Shown here: piece after piece, positions 1-12,800 of the stretch
Numbering within the stretch: the first letter of the stretch is position 1
How the letters are laid out: each line of letters opens with the position of its first letter
Source: Congeria kusceri
Lineage: Eukaryota; Mollusca; Bivalvia; Myida; Dreissenidae
Assembly (NCBI GenBank): GCA_027627225.1
Contig: CM051025.1
Location: 72,077,569 to 72,141,568, forward strand
Direction: 5' to 3'
DNA length: 64,000 nucleotides
The notes under the pieces: model-generated
Database searches by the model: none
The model's input: the letters and a program-made list of their open reading frames with translations, nothing else
Told to the model about the DNA's origin: nothing
Position numbers and translations under genes: made by a program

Positions 1-647
1 TGGACTAGACCTGTGTATTTTTTTTTTCAGCTACCAGTTGCACACGGTCACATAGTGAATATGTGTGATTTTGTCGCATCAGCTATCACTCTTCGTAGCT
101 CTTTTCGCATACCACAAATAACTATTCTGACAGCAGTGGCAAGTAAAATATACTGAACCTAAAAAAAAACTTTCATAAAGTACATGCCAAACTGTCACTG
201 TTATGTAAGAAATGTGCACACATACATGTGGTTATTGTATAATTGTTCTACTTTGTCAAATCGACTAGTTCCTCCCAGTAGATTCACAAGACAAACTAAT
301 ACAACACACAGAAGATTTCAGTCAAATCTATTCAAATGTTAAACAATTTTCTGCATTCAAACTTAGGCCTCAAAGAAAAAAAGTTCTGTGTTTCGGGCAA
401 CCCGACACTACCTAGCGAAAGAAACCCGACCCTTAAGTTTTTAGCAACGATTTTTTACAGTGAAATCCATATTCGTCAGATTATAGATTATTTTCACTTT
501 TTTTTTACCAAAATGTGTCTTTAAAAGTAAAGTTTAAAAAACACTATCTCAAACCTACCTACCGGTAACTTTTTTGAGATCCTTACCCAAATCACACAAT
601 TAATTTTGTTCGGCCTTAGCGAAAGTTTCTTTTTTGGTTAAGTATAC

Positions 648-801
648 TTGTTCCGCTAGAGCTGTACTGTAATAACCTTTGTTCAGGGAATTGCTTGTTC
701 AGCAGCAGTTTGAGTTCACACAAGTATTCCATTTCACTCCGTGACAGCAGACTGGCATACAACATCTTCTGTACAGTGATGGATGGGACGTATTTCTGGT
801 C
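648..801 (-). CDS. CTC1: CTC1-like exon (last one in window)
   Basis: 154-bp exon with acceptor ATTTTCCAAG|GAC in phase 0. The 51 codons include VQKMLYASLLSRSEMEYLCE and LLLNKQFPEQRLLQYSSSG, an amphipathic helical stretch matching vertebrate HHQFLQHSSPGS in its last part. The proposed donor is ACAA|GTATAC. Reading past it the frame stops about 12 codons later, so this could be a truncated terminus instead. No acceptable next exon is seen in 1-640. Confidence 0.6.
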
Positions 802-3800
802 CTTGGAAAATCATGGTGAAATCAGAATTATACATTAGGAATACCAGTTGTCAAATAATGTACTGAAGTCACAACAGCTCAAGAATATGGCTAATTCTAA
901 CACCACACGCGCAGAGTTTTCTATAGACAAAGAACAAAATTCACCTTTGTTGAACTACCAATAAAGAAACCAAAAAAAAATAGTTCCAAATCTGTAAAAT
1001 ATAGTTCGCATTGTAATTGCAGAAAATATTGTCAGGTCATGTTATCATCAAAATAATTTTCGCATTATCGTTGTTAATAGGCTAATTAACACCTATAAGT
1101 TTTTCTGATGCAGTATATTAAACCACTCCGGCTAATGCCCTCGTAGTTTAATTCCTACGCATCAGAACTCCAAATTGTTGTTCATTAGCCGATAAACAAC
1201 TCTGATTCAAAAATTATTTCTCAAATAAAATATAAGAAACCTACAAAAAACTTACAATCTGTATGTGTTCACAATATCAGCAATACTTTTTCTAAAGAGA
1301 AACTAATTGCATTCAGTTCGCATGTGCCTCACTTAGGTTAAAGGCATGACAATTTTTAATTTCTGTTATTCACTGGCATAGACATGTTTTATACACTACC
1401 ATCACTTAAGCATACATATAAAAAGAAAATTGAAAGGATTGCAAATAACCAGTTAATATTTGGACTGCATATTGCTAAAGTTTAGCAAAGGCAATGCCAT
1501 AATAGCTACTGAGTATAAAAGAACATAATAAATTACCTCCAATCTTTTCCCGCGCCTTGTTATCTGAACGGAGCTAAGTATACAACAGTGTAATGTCAGC
1601 TTTGCATGCTGAAAACCATGATATCACATTTATATTTCAAAAATAGCCATTCTATGACAATCCTTTAAAAGCATCCATGTTATATGAGACTGTCTGCAGA
1701 AAATTACTTTACCGTTCTCCAACAGGAAAACAAATTTATTAGCCATCTTGTTTTTAGAAGAACATTTTGAACATCGTTATGAACATAATTCCATTTAATT
1801 ATTGAGTGCAATTTAAAGGTGAAAGTATTTTCTGCATTCACATGTTTAGTGATAGGTATTTTTTTCTGCATTATAGGGTTTCGACTGTAGTTGTTATTTT
1901 CATTGAAAAAAGATCAAATAACCCTGGAAATAAATTATATAATAATTAAATTAATAGAAATTTTCATGATTTCTAATGGATTTATAAAAGCAAAGTGCTA
2001 CATTGAAAAAAAACATTACTGCCTTTTGAGTCAGGCATCAAATTCCTGATTCATCAATTTAACCCAAGTATGATAGAAATATTAAATAATTATGAGTTAT
2101 CCCACAATAGGGTAAAATGAAGAACAAACAGAGCCAAAACAAAACCATGCAGAAATGTATATGCTAACGAGTAGAGTTATTATGGGCATAGATGTATTAA
2201 AAATCAGCTTTGATGCAGACCTTCGTGTTCAGTTTGTGATGAGCATTTTGAATGAGAATGCCATCTTCAACTTCTGGTCTGGGTGTAGTAATGGAGCACT
2301 GGCCCAAAAATAACCTGTAATTAGAATGTGGTGATGTTGTATATTTTTATGGTCAATTACAGAGGGAATTTATTAAATTAAACACCCTGTTGATGTGCAA
2401 CATACCAAAAATATGTTCAAATTTTTTAATATTGAGAAGTTGCCACATACATTCACAATAAAGGATACTGAGCAGTCATAACAAGGGTAGCCTACAACTG
2501 ATGTACCATGTGTTAAAACGCTTCCAAATTTATTTAATTAGTTAAGTGTTTATATTTTAATTAACTATCATAGGGTTTCATTGTGGAATCTTATTCAACA
2601 AAGTATTCTTACCTTACTGCATTGTCTATCTCGTATATACCCAATGACACATCCAGAACTTCTGTTACTCTACCCTGTAAGAAACAAAGAAACATGAAGA
2701 ACTACAGTTAGTAAAACACATTCTTAAAAATAAATTGTTGCCATGAGAAAAATGTATATACACACATATATGATTAATACACATTTATTTTATGCATCAT
2801 AATCAATATGCAAGTTTCATTATCGCCATGAGCAAAACAATTTACATGCAAATTATACATAATTTATATTTTTAGACTGTTGGCAGAAGCCAACAGTCTT
2901 TGAGTGGGTAATTTCCATAACAGGTATCGGGGAAAACCACTTCTTTTCTTTGCAGGCTACGAATTAATAAATCGAAAACTGAAAGTGTCCTTCAAAACAG
3001 CAAAAATTTACACTTGTTTTCTTACCGTTGAATTACTTAAGATAATGTATGTCGATCATGTGTATTATAATGTGTATATCATGTGATTTACTAAAATTAC
3101 AGTTCCTAAAAAAAGTCAATTTAATAAAAATGTTACATCAAACTAAGTCAAACTAATGACACCCCGATTTTCACTCTTTACTTGTATGTAATCGAAATAT
3201 TCACCTGGGTGTCCTGGAATAAGACAACAAAATTATGCGCTAGATCGGTTATTTTTGACTCATTGCAAAAGTGTTATTTCTGGTTACCAATTCTTATTCT
3301 GAATATTCTGACAACAAATCAGCACGCATTGTATGACCTTCTTTTGACTTAGTAGGTTATGAATCACTAACAATCGATCCTAACTACCATGCTTCATCGG
3401 TTATTCTGCATGGTTTGTTGCAGATTGACTTGTTAACTGGCATGATAATTTCGTTTGCATTAGATAATTAGCTTGAAAAATATTTGTTCGTTACTTACAC
3501 ATAAACTTTTATTATGATGTCGTACACTATTGAATAAGAAGCCATATTATCTAGTTCAAACGTTGGAAATTGAACTTCATTCTAACAAATGTTTCCTTTC
3601 TAGCAAAAAAGCACACACAATTCACTTGCTTTTGTTTTATTTTCTCGCAAACAGTCTTTCTACACTGTCAGCTTTTTTTATTTAATTGTGCGCAGGAGTT
3701 ATTAAATATACCTTGTAGGAAAACAGGTCTAATTTCTCTGTAGGAATATCCATAGTCTTGAGCTCTGTGTTCTTGCATGAGGTTTTAGAATGCTTGCGTA

Positions 3801-6800
3801 GCCATTCTTCAGCCGATATATTTGCGATTTCAACGTCGCCTTTAGAATGCAGCTTACTGCCTTCATCAGGTGTGTATAGTTCGTGTTGATGACTGCATCC
3901 CTGTAGAATAAATTCATAGCCACTACTAACTGATAATACCTAATAGAAACTAAATATCCATGCTAACAAATAAATTGGTATTTATTATAATTTATGCTAA
4001 AAAGTTACTTAAAATTGGTTCCCATAAATTACTATTTATTGATCCTAACGAGTCACTTTATATATTTTTGATGCTTTAAAAGATTTTTGTTTACTTCATT
4101 ATAAGATTGTATTTATGTCATAGCCACTACAAACTGATAATACCTATGCTAAAAAGTTACTTAAAAGTGGTTCCCATAAATTACTATTTATTGATGCTAA
4201 CTAGCCACTATCTATTGATGCTTTAAAAGTTTTTTGTTTGCTTCATTATAAGATTGTATTTATGTCATGAGTGTCAAGCTGTCATAGAAAAACATATTTT
4301 TAAAAGTGGCGCAAGAATTATTAGTATCATAAAACAGCATCCAGTACTTAATTTTTTATTGGAAAATTGACAGCTGAACACTTTATTTGCTTTCTTATTA
4401 ATCAGATAGGGGCATGCTGTAAAGCTTTCTAAGGAACATCTGACCTGAAATTTATAAAGACTGTGAACTTGTGAAAATGCTTAAAATTCTGAAAATGTAT
4501 TGTTTTATTTTCTGACAAATAAATACATTTTTTGAAGATTTTGAAACAGAAGTTACAATACAATTCCAAGTGTATCGATATACAGTATTTGTCATGTACA
4601 TGTTCCAAAGCATAGTGTTTCAAACATAAATTTAAAGTTTGAATTATTTTGAACTTGTGTTAAGAATAACTAAAGAATCTTTATAAATATGGGTCCAGCA
4701 ATATGTTTCACTGATTGATTGGGAATCTGTATAAATCTGAATAGGACTGCAGGTTGCAACAGTTATAACAGTAAGTGGAGAACCTTGGCTTAAGAGGTCA
4801 TGTTAGTGAAGGTCTACATAATTTAGTTAAAGTTTGTTTAAAGTCTAAGGGTTATTGAGACTTTTGAGTCCCTTTCCTGAGTAAAACAAGTACAGGTACA
4901 TGGTGTTTTTTTTAAAGACATTTGGTGTCCTAGTTTCCGGTAAAAGGAATGTAGTTCCTATGCATTATTTTTGCATGGAGAAATCCTGTCATTGTGGTCA
5001 GTGAAGTATTTCAATTTTGAGGGTATTCTAATAAACCTATTTTAGTGTGGTACCAAGATTAATACAAACATTTATGAATTTGGTTCAACAAATTGAGAAA
5101 ACAGTGGTAATTATAAACAACGCAACATCGTTTTACTGTGCACTTATTAGTGGTAAGAAACTGACCAAATGATTTTGTGTTTGTAAATTGTTGAATGTAT
5201 AAAATATTTCAAACTTCAAATACTGTACAACATGTTTCATTGACGGCACTCAAAATGACCTGTCCAGTTTATGACAATTGATAATACTGTTATTAGTACA
5301 GTAATTCATGAAAAGATCTGTCGGAGGACAGTGCCCTTGACTTTTCTTGTGCTTGTCAGAGTTTCTGGCATTTTTTTCTAAAACAAACTGTATAGTAGGG
5401 CTAATTAAACAAAATGAATTTCTTTCTCGAGTTACTGAGCCGAAGCATTTTTCTAAATTTCAAAACAGTGACCTTGACCCAACTAACCCTGTATGCTATC
5501 TCATGCAATGTCTCGTTATACAGTATCTATAAAATGAATTTTATTAAAATATTTCAATTTGTTCTCGAGTTATAAAGCAAAATATTGTTTTTTCTATTTT
5601 TAGTAACAGTGACCTTGACCTTGACCCCACTACACCCACCACAAATGCAAAATGAGTAAAGTGTTGCTTTAGGGTATTTATGTATGAAGATTGATTCTCA
5701 AGTTAGAGAGTGGAACTTAAAAGTTGACGCCACCATTCGACCACCCACTTAAAATTTGTTAAATAAAAATATGTCCATAATTTTGACTAATTTCAAACTA
5801 GCGTTATCAAAATTGGCATTATAGTTCATTTTATATAGGGAATAAGTGTTCTAAGTTTGAATGAAATCCCTCAAGCCATTCCTGAGAAACCAGCGTACCG
5901 AAAAACTGTAACCTGTTCAAAAAAGGCAATATGTAATTTTGACAAATTTTAAACTAGTGTTATAAAAATTGGCCTATTAGTTCGTTTTAATATAGGGAAC
6001 AAGTGCTCTAAGTTTGAATGAAATCCATTAAGCCATTCCTGAGAAACCATCTTACTGAAAAACTTTAACCTGTCCATATAGCTTATATGTAAAATTTATA
6101 ATTGTAAAAAGGCCCATATTTTTGACAAATTTCAAACTAGAGTTACCATACTTGGCCTACATGTTCATTTTAATGTGGGGAATACATGTTTTAACTTTAA
6201 ATGAAATCTCACAAACCATTCCTGAGAAAAAAGCTTACCTAAAAACTTTAACCTAGCTCAGATGCCGAGGCCAACGCCGACTTGTTCGAAAAGTCGAGCT
6301 AAAAAGCATGGAACTTGTGCAAAAAATACCACTGTGTTTTTATTAATAGACTGACATTTGTCTTTAAGAAAAAAACATGGAATGCTAGATTTAAGTAGGG
6401 ATTAAACACATGATCTGCCGATGATAAGGCACATGCCACATCAATAAACCACTGTGAATGCCAATACTTATAAAAAGTTTAGTGTTTTATCCAGACCTAA
6501 TCAGCGCGGCGCCGTGCCACGCCCCTTTATTGATCCGCCACCCTGCCCTTTTCAAAGGCAATTAGCGCCTCGTGCCCTCTTATCTATAGACTGTGCTGAT
6601 TGTTAAGGAGGGTCCTTTTTGATGGCATGTTATTATAAACTAATCTGTGACCAACGGATAAGATCAGTGTTGGGCAGTTAGCGTATGAGTTTGTGTCCAG
6701 ATACAATAAAATCATGCTGATTTTGTTTTAAAAATGAGCATAACTTGTATGCTTTAACAGCCTCGTTTTCACATGCAATTTCTAACGTGTTTTTTTCGTG

Positions 6801-9800
6801 AACTTTTGTGATAAATAAGACAACAAAGGGCAGAATGAATGTAGACTCAATGTGGTCTTTATTTATAAACTATGAAAAAATGCATGTGTATACAATATTT
6901 TTTCCAATAATAACAAAAAATCCATGAAAAAACGAATAGCAGAACTAGCTATAATTTCCGACAAACATATTCGGATAAATCATTTCATTACGAATAATTT
7001 TTCTGATCTTTGCGAATAATATAACTTAATAATAAGAAGAACTTATAATATTAAAAAATTAAAATGTGTAAATAAATTGACTTAATATCATCAAATATAT
7101 AAAAGGAATCAGTCAGTAATAATTCAAGAAAAAAATATTTAAATCTAATGTGTCCTTTTTAACAGTTCCACCGCGCACAAAATGCCCCTTTTCCAAATCA
7201 AGCACCATACCCCTCTGCCCTTCTAGATTAAACACCAGTTTTAGATTAAGTTTCATAGCAAACAATACCTTGGTCTGTGAAACAAGCAAAATATCATGCA
7301 CTTTTATCCAATAAACTAATGCACCTGTACATTCAATAAAAGTTACTCTTTTTAACTGTTTACTAATTCTGTCAAAGGTAATAACATTTATAAAACACTT
7401 GAATATGACAACAAAGTCCACAATGGCGAAAATGCAAGACAACACTAAGCGCAATTTTTACCATAATTGCATGCAGTATGTGGCTTTTATAATATTAAGT
7501 CAAATTCACATTACTTAAATGTCAATCTTGAAACTTGAAACAAGCATTCATAAACTTTGCATAACTGGCTAACATAAACATCTAAATGCAACTGTTGCCA
7601 TCCCTGAAAGCAAAACTACAAATAACATTCTCATGTAACAACACATAATTACACTTTAAATTAATTCTGAAAAGTGGAAAATATATTTATTATATGTTCA
7701 AAAAGTCAATTATGGTAATGTCACAAAAAGGGTTGCTTAGCAAGACAATACATGAATAGAGTCCCATTTTCACTTCTGCATCGACCTGCTCGTACACTGC
7801 ATCAACCTGCTCGTACACTGCATCGGCCTGCTCGTACACTGCATCGACCTGCTCGTACACTGCATCCACCTGCTCGTACACTGCATCCACCTGCTCGAAA
7901 GCTGCATCCACCTGCTCGTACAATGCATCCACCTGCATGTACACTACATCCACCTGCTCGTATACTAGCCACAAATTCAATCACCAGCAGTATAGTTTAA
8001 AGACATTTGGTGTCCTTAGTTTCCTGTAAAAGGAATGGTAATCCCATGCATGATTTTTGCATGGAGAATTCACGTTATTGTGGTCAATGAAGTGTTTCAA
8101 TGTTGAGGGTCATCTCAAAATAGGAGCAGGGGCTGAAGGAGCTGCGGCACAATATTTTGGGGAGCATACAAAAATAACATGGTAGTTTCAAAAATCATCA
8201 TTACTTGGAGAAGATTTCTCACTGGTCTGCATCTGTTAAGAAAATAGGCCCATCGCTGGTATTAGATTGGGGCCGCGGCTGCAACAGACATGGGGCCGCA
8301 ATCCTGATCAACAAACCAGTACACAACTTGTCAGGAAGTTTTCGAAAATCGGCGGATAACTGCTTTAGCTCTAATTGAAACAAGAGATAGGATACCGCAG
8401 TTATTCATTGGGAATTGTCGGACAACTGCTCTAACTCTAATTAATACACAAAGTAATTACCACAGTTAAGCTTTAAACCTACAGATGACTATATATTTTA
8501 TTTATTAAAACATTAACCATTGCATGTTTGGCCAATAAATATAATTTTGCGAAGAAAAAGGAATGAAAATTTTCGTTAATTCTTTTCTTTAACAATCTTG
8601 CCAAAACACTCATCAAAAGAATTTCCAATAATTAAAATGTGTAATTGTGTTTACTCGATAAAATGCTCAAGTTCTTTTATTGAAATTAACATGCTGCTTT
8701 TTTACTGTTTCTTTCTTAAATCCAAAGTTCATTAAAATGAATGTTCCAAATTGACCTCAAAATTTCATAAACTATCAGTTGGCATCAAAACCCCGAGCAG
8801 AGATCATTTAATGTTCAATGGTTTGATACCTCTCCTTTTACGCTGCTTAAGAAATAACTGACGGGTAACTGTTGGTTATTGCGGTAATAACCAACGGTTT
8901 GGAGTTCCGATGCGTAGGAATTAAACAAGCATCGTAACGACAAACCGTTGGTTATTACCGCAATAACCAACTGTTACCCGTTAATTATTTCGATTCTAAC
9001 ACGATCTAATATAAAATTATACTTACTTTTAAAGGTTATGAATGAGAACTATGTTTATCTATACTCCGCCCATTTTCTGAGAAGTGCATTCACACGTGCC
9101 TTTCAGTGACGTCAATAAATCATAACAATTCAAAATGACGTCAGCTTTATTGATAAACATTGAGCGAATGACGTCATACTAATCGATATAATACAGTGAA
9201 CATATTATGCTAAAAAGCGCAAATTAAAAGCATATTAACAAAACGTAAACGTTTTTGTGAACTTTAGTATTAAATGTGTAGTACAAGTGTGGTTTTATTG
9301 TGCTACATAATGCAGACAATGATTTGTCACAATTTGCTATCGCGCGTTAAAGCGCGTGCATTTTACGGAACAATTTCTTCCAATTTCCGGAACTATTTTC
9401 AAAACATTAGGCTCCTCCCATTATTTGTTGCAGAATAACCCACAGTTATTTCCTTCTTTATCTATGAACCACTAGCCGCGTGCCGTGGTAGAATATTAGA
9501 TAACAGAGGCAGGGCTTTTTTATGGCCAATTTTATAGCCGTTGTTGGGTCATATTTCTAATGGCCAAACATATCTTTTTTTTCAAAATCCAGTCCCAAAA
9601 TACACAATGAATGGTTTAAGTTTCAGATGTTTGGACATAAGAGATATTCAGTGTAGAAATAAATAATAAAGTGTTGAAGTTGCAATAACTGTTTTACTGA
9701 TTTGTTTTTGTTCAGATCATTCTATTTTATGTAGTTAATCTATAATTATTCTAATTGTATTAATCAAACAATTATAATTTTTCCCACTTTTTAGGTAAAC

Positions 9801-12800
9801 TGACGCCAAAATTCCCAATTTCTTGGGTATAGGTCGTGTTTTTTAAATGGTGAAAACAAGCCATGGGATGTTTTTTTAAATGTGTTTACATGCTATACGA
9901 TTTCTAAGTACTATTGCTGAACCCTGTGTCTTTATTTCATTTAAGAATTAATCTGACTATGAAAAAATGAAATAAATTATCAAACTGTGCATCTTGAATC
10001 ACCACTTCAAGCAGAAACAAGTGGGCCACGATGGCACTAGGTCGCTCACCTGAGTTTAAGGCCTGAGTCATAATGGCTTATAACAAGAGGGCCAAATAGC
10101 ACTAAACCACTTACCTGAGTATAAAGATCTGGGCCTTGCAGTTTCAGGAGGGGATTTTTATAGTCTATATAAACCATTTGACCCACAGGGCGTGGCCACT
10201 TATTACTCCAGGGGCATTATTTGAACATATTTATAGAGGACCACTATACAATTTTTATGCCAAATAAGCAACCTCTGGGCCTTGCAGTTTCAGAGGAGAT
10301 TTTCAAAGCCCAATTTCCATATAAGTGTATAGAAACCATGTGACCCCGGGTGTGGCTTCTTTTAACCCCAGGGGCATCATTTGAACAATCTTTGTAGAGG
10401 ACCACTATACAATGTTACATAAAAAAATGAAACCTCAGGGCCTTGCAGTTTCAGAGAAGACTTGTAAAGTCCACTTGCCACATAAGTCTATACAAACCAT
10501 GTCACCCCCAGGGCATAGCTAGGTTTGATCCCAGTGGCATAACTTGAACCATCTTTGTAGAGATTATAAGATTTAACATACCAATTACAAAACCTCTGGG
10601 CCTTAAGATTTCAGAAAAGAAACTTTTTAAAGTCATTTTGTCATTCAAGTGTATATACACCATGTGACCCCTGGGGCGTGGCCACTTTTTACCCCAGGGG
10701 CATTATTTGAACAATTTTTTTAGAGTACCAGTATACAATGTTACATACAAAATATGAAACCTCTGGGCCGCGCAATTTCAGAGGAGCAGATTTTTAAAGT
10801 TCACTTGCAATATATAAGTCTATAGAAACCATGTCACCCCCAGGTCGTGGCCAGGTTTGACCCAAGGGCCATAATTTAAACATTCGTTGTAGAGGATCAC
10901 TATACAATGTTACATAACAAAAACAAAACATATGGGCCTTGCAGTTTCAGAGAAGAATAGTTTAAAAGGACTTGTTCACAGATTTTCGCATTACATGAAG
11001 TATGCCATTAAATGTATTAACTTCACAGATTTAAGCATCGGAACTAAAAACTCAAGTATAATAACAAGAAAAGTATTTATAAAAAAAAAAAAAAAAAAAA
11101 ATTGGTCCCACTGGGGTTCAAGCCCAGGACCTGCGTATTAAAAGGCTATTGCCTTAACCACTCGGCCATTCCGACTTCTGTATTTCACCCTGAATTATTT
11201 ACTTTATGTAAGTGTTTCACGTGATGTCAACAGTTTCAACAAAAACAACTCCAAATTATTCCATCGTTTAGCGTTACAAATGCTTTATAAATTTATCGAT
11301 TTCAACTAATGATTACACATAAACGAAACGGTTTTTACAGTATATTTCTTGGTCCATATTGTTATTTTGCTCCCTTGTATACACTGTTCTTTTATTTTTG
11401 GAATCAGTAACAAAAAGTTGAAAAATTGTAAATTCGTCAATCTGTGAACAGGTCCCTTTAAGTCATTTTCTATTTAAGTCTACATTAACTAAGTGTCCCC
11501 CTGGGGTGTGGACACTTTTTACCCCAGGGGCATTATTTAAACAATCTTTGTAGATGACACCTCTGTGCCTTGCAGTTTCAGAGGAGAGAATTTTTAAAGT
11601 TCACTTGCCAAATAAGTCTAAAAAAACCATGTGACCCCTAGGGCGTGACCAGGTTTGACTCTAGGGGCATAATTTAAATAATCTTTGTACAGGATCACTT
11701 AACAATGTTACATACAAAAAATGATACCTTGGGGCTTTGCAGTTTCTGAGGAGAAGATTTTTAAAGTCATTTTGCTATTAAAGTCTATATAAACCATGTG
11801 ACCACCCAGGCGTGGCCAGTTTTAACCCCAGGAGCATCATTCCAACAATCTTTGTAGAGGACCACTATGCAATGTTACATACCAAATACTAAACCATTGT
11901 GCCTTGCAGTTTCAGAGGAGAAGATTTTTGACGTCATTTTGTTATATTTTAAGTCTTTATAAACAATGCGAACCCCGGGGTGTGACCAGTTTTGACCCTA
12001 GGGGCATCATTTGAACAATCTATGTACAGGACCACTATACAATGTTACATACCAAATATATGACCACTGAGCCTCACAGTTTCAGAGGAGAAGAGTTTTA
12101 AAGTGTTATTTAAGTCTATATAAACAATGTGACCCTTGGGGCGTGGCCAGTTTTGACTCCAGGGGCATCATTTCAACAATATTTGTAGAGGACCCCTATA
12201 CAATGTTACCAACCAAATACGAAATCTCTGGGCCTTGCAGTTTCAGAGAAGAAGATTTTCAAAGTTTTTTTGTTATTTAAGTCTATATAAACAATGTGAC
12301 CCTCGGGGCGTGCCCAGTTTTGACCCCAGGGGCATCATTTGAACAATCTTTGTAGAGGACCACCATACAATGTTACATACCAAATACTATACCACTGGGC
12401 CTTGCAGTTTCAGATGAGAAGATTTTTGAAAACATTTTGTTATTAAAGTCTATATAAACAATGTGACCCCCGGGGTGTGGTAAGTTTTGACCCCAGGGCA
12501 TCATTTGAACAATCTTTGTGAGTTTAGTTTAAACCTATTTATTTTAGCTCGATTGCATCAAAAGACTAAGGCTTATTGAGAAACTCTCAAGTCCGTTTCC
12601 TGGGTAGAACCAGTACATACTTGGTGTCTTTGGGTTAGATCTTGAGAACGCTCCCAGAGTGGGGATCGAACCCGGAATCTCCCGATCGCTAGGCGGACAC
12701 CATATCCACTACGCCACCACTACAATCTTTGTTGAGGACCACTATACAAAGTTACATACCAAATATAAAACCACTCGGCCTCACAGTTTCAGAGAAGCTT

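Noticed and set aside
31..154. Plus-strand frame after a strong TTTTTTTTTCAG acceptor (LPVAHGHIVNMCDFVASAIT...)
   Set aside because: 41 codons with no recognisable domain. It could be a terminal exon of a convergent gene, but nothing else supports it.
7113..7454. 113-codon minus-strand open frame
   Set aside because: No domain, no splice or start context, and part of it overlaps a GC-rich dispersed repeat.
12640..12721. Possible functional tRNA gene
   Set aside because: The tRNA-like head continues into a SINE body with tail and 11-bp target duplication, so it is a retroposon.
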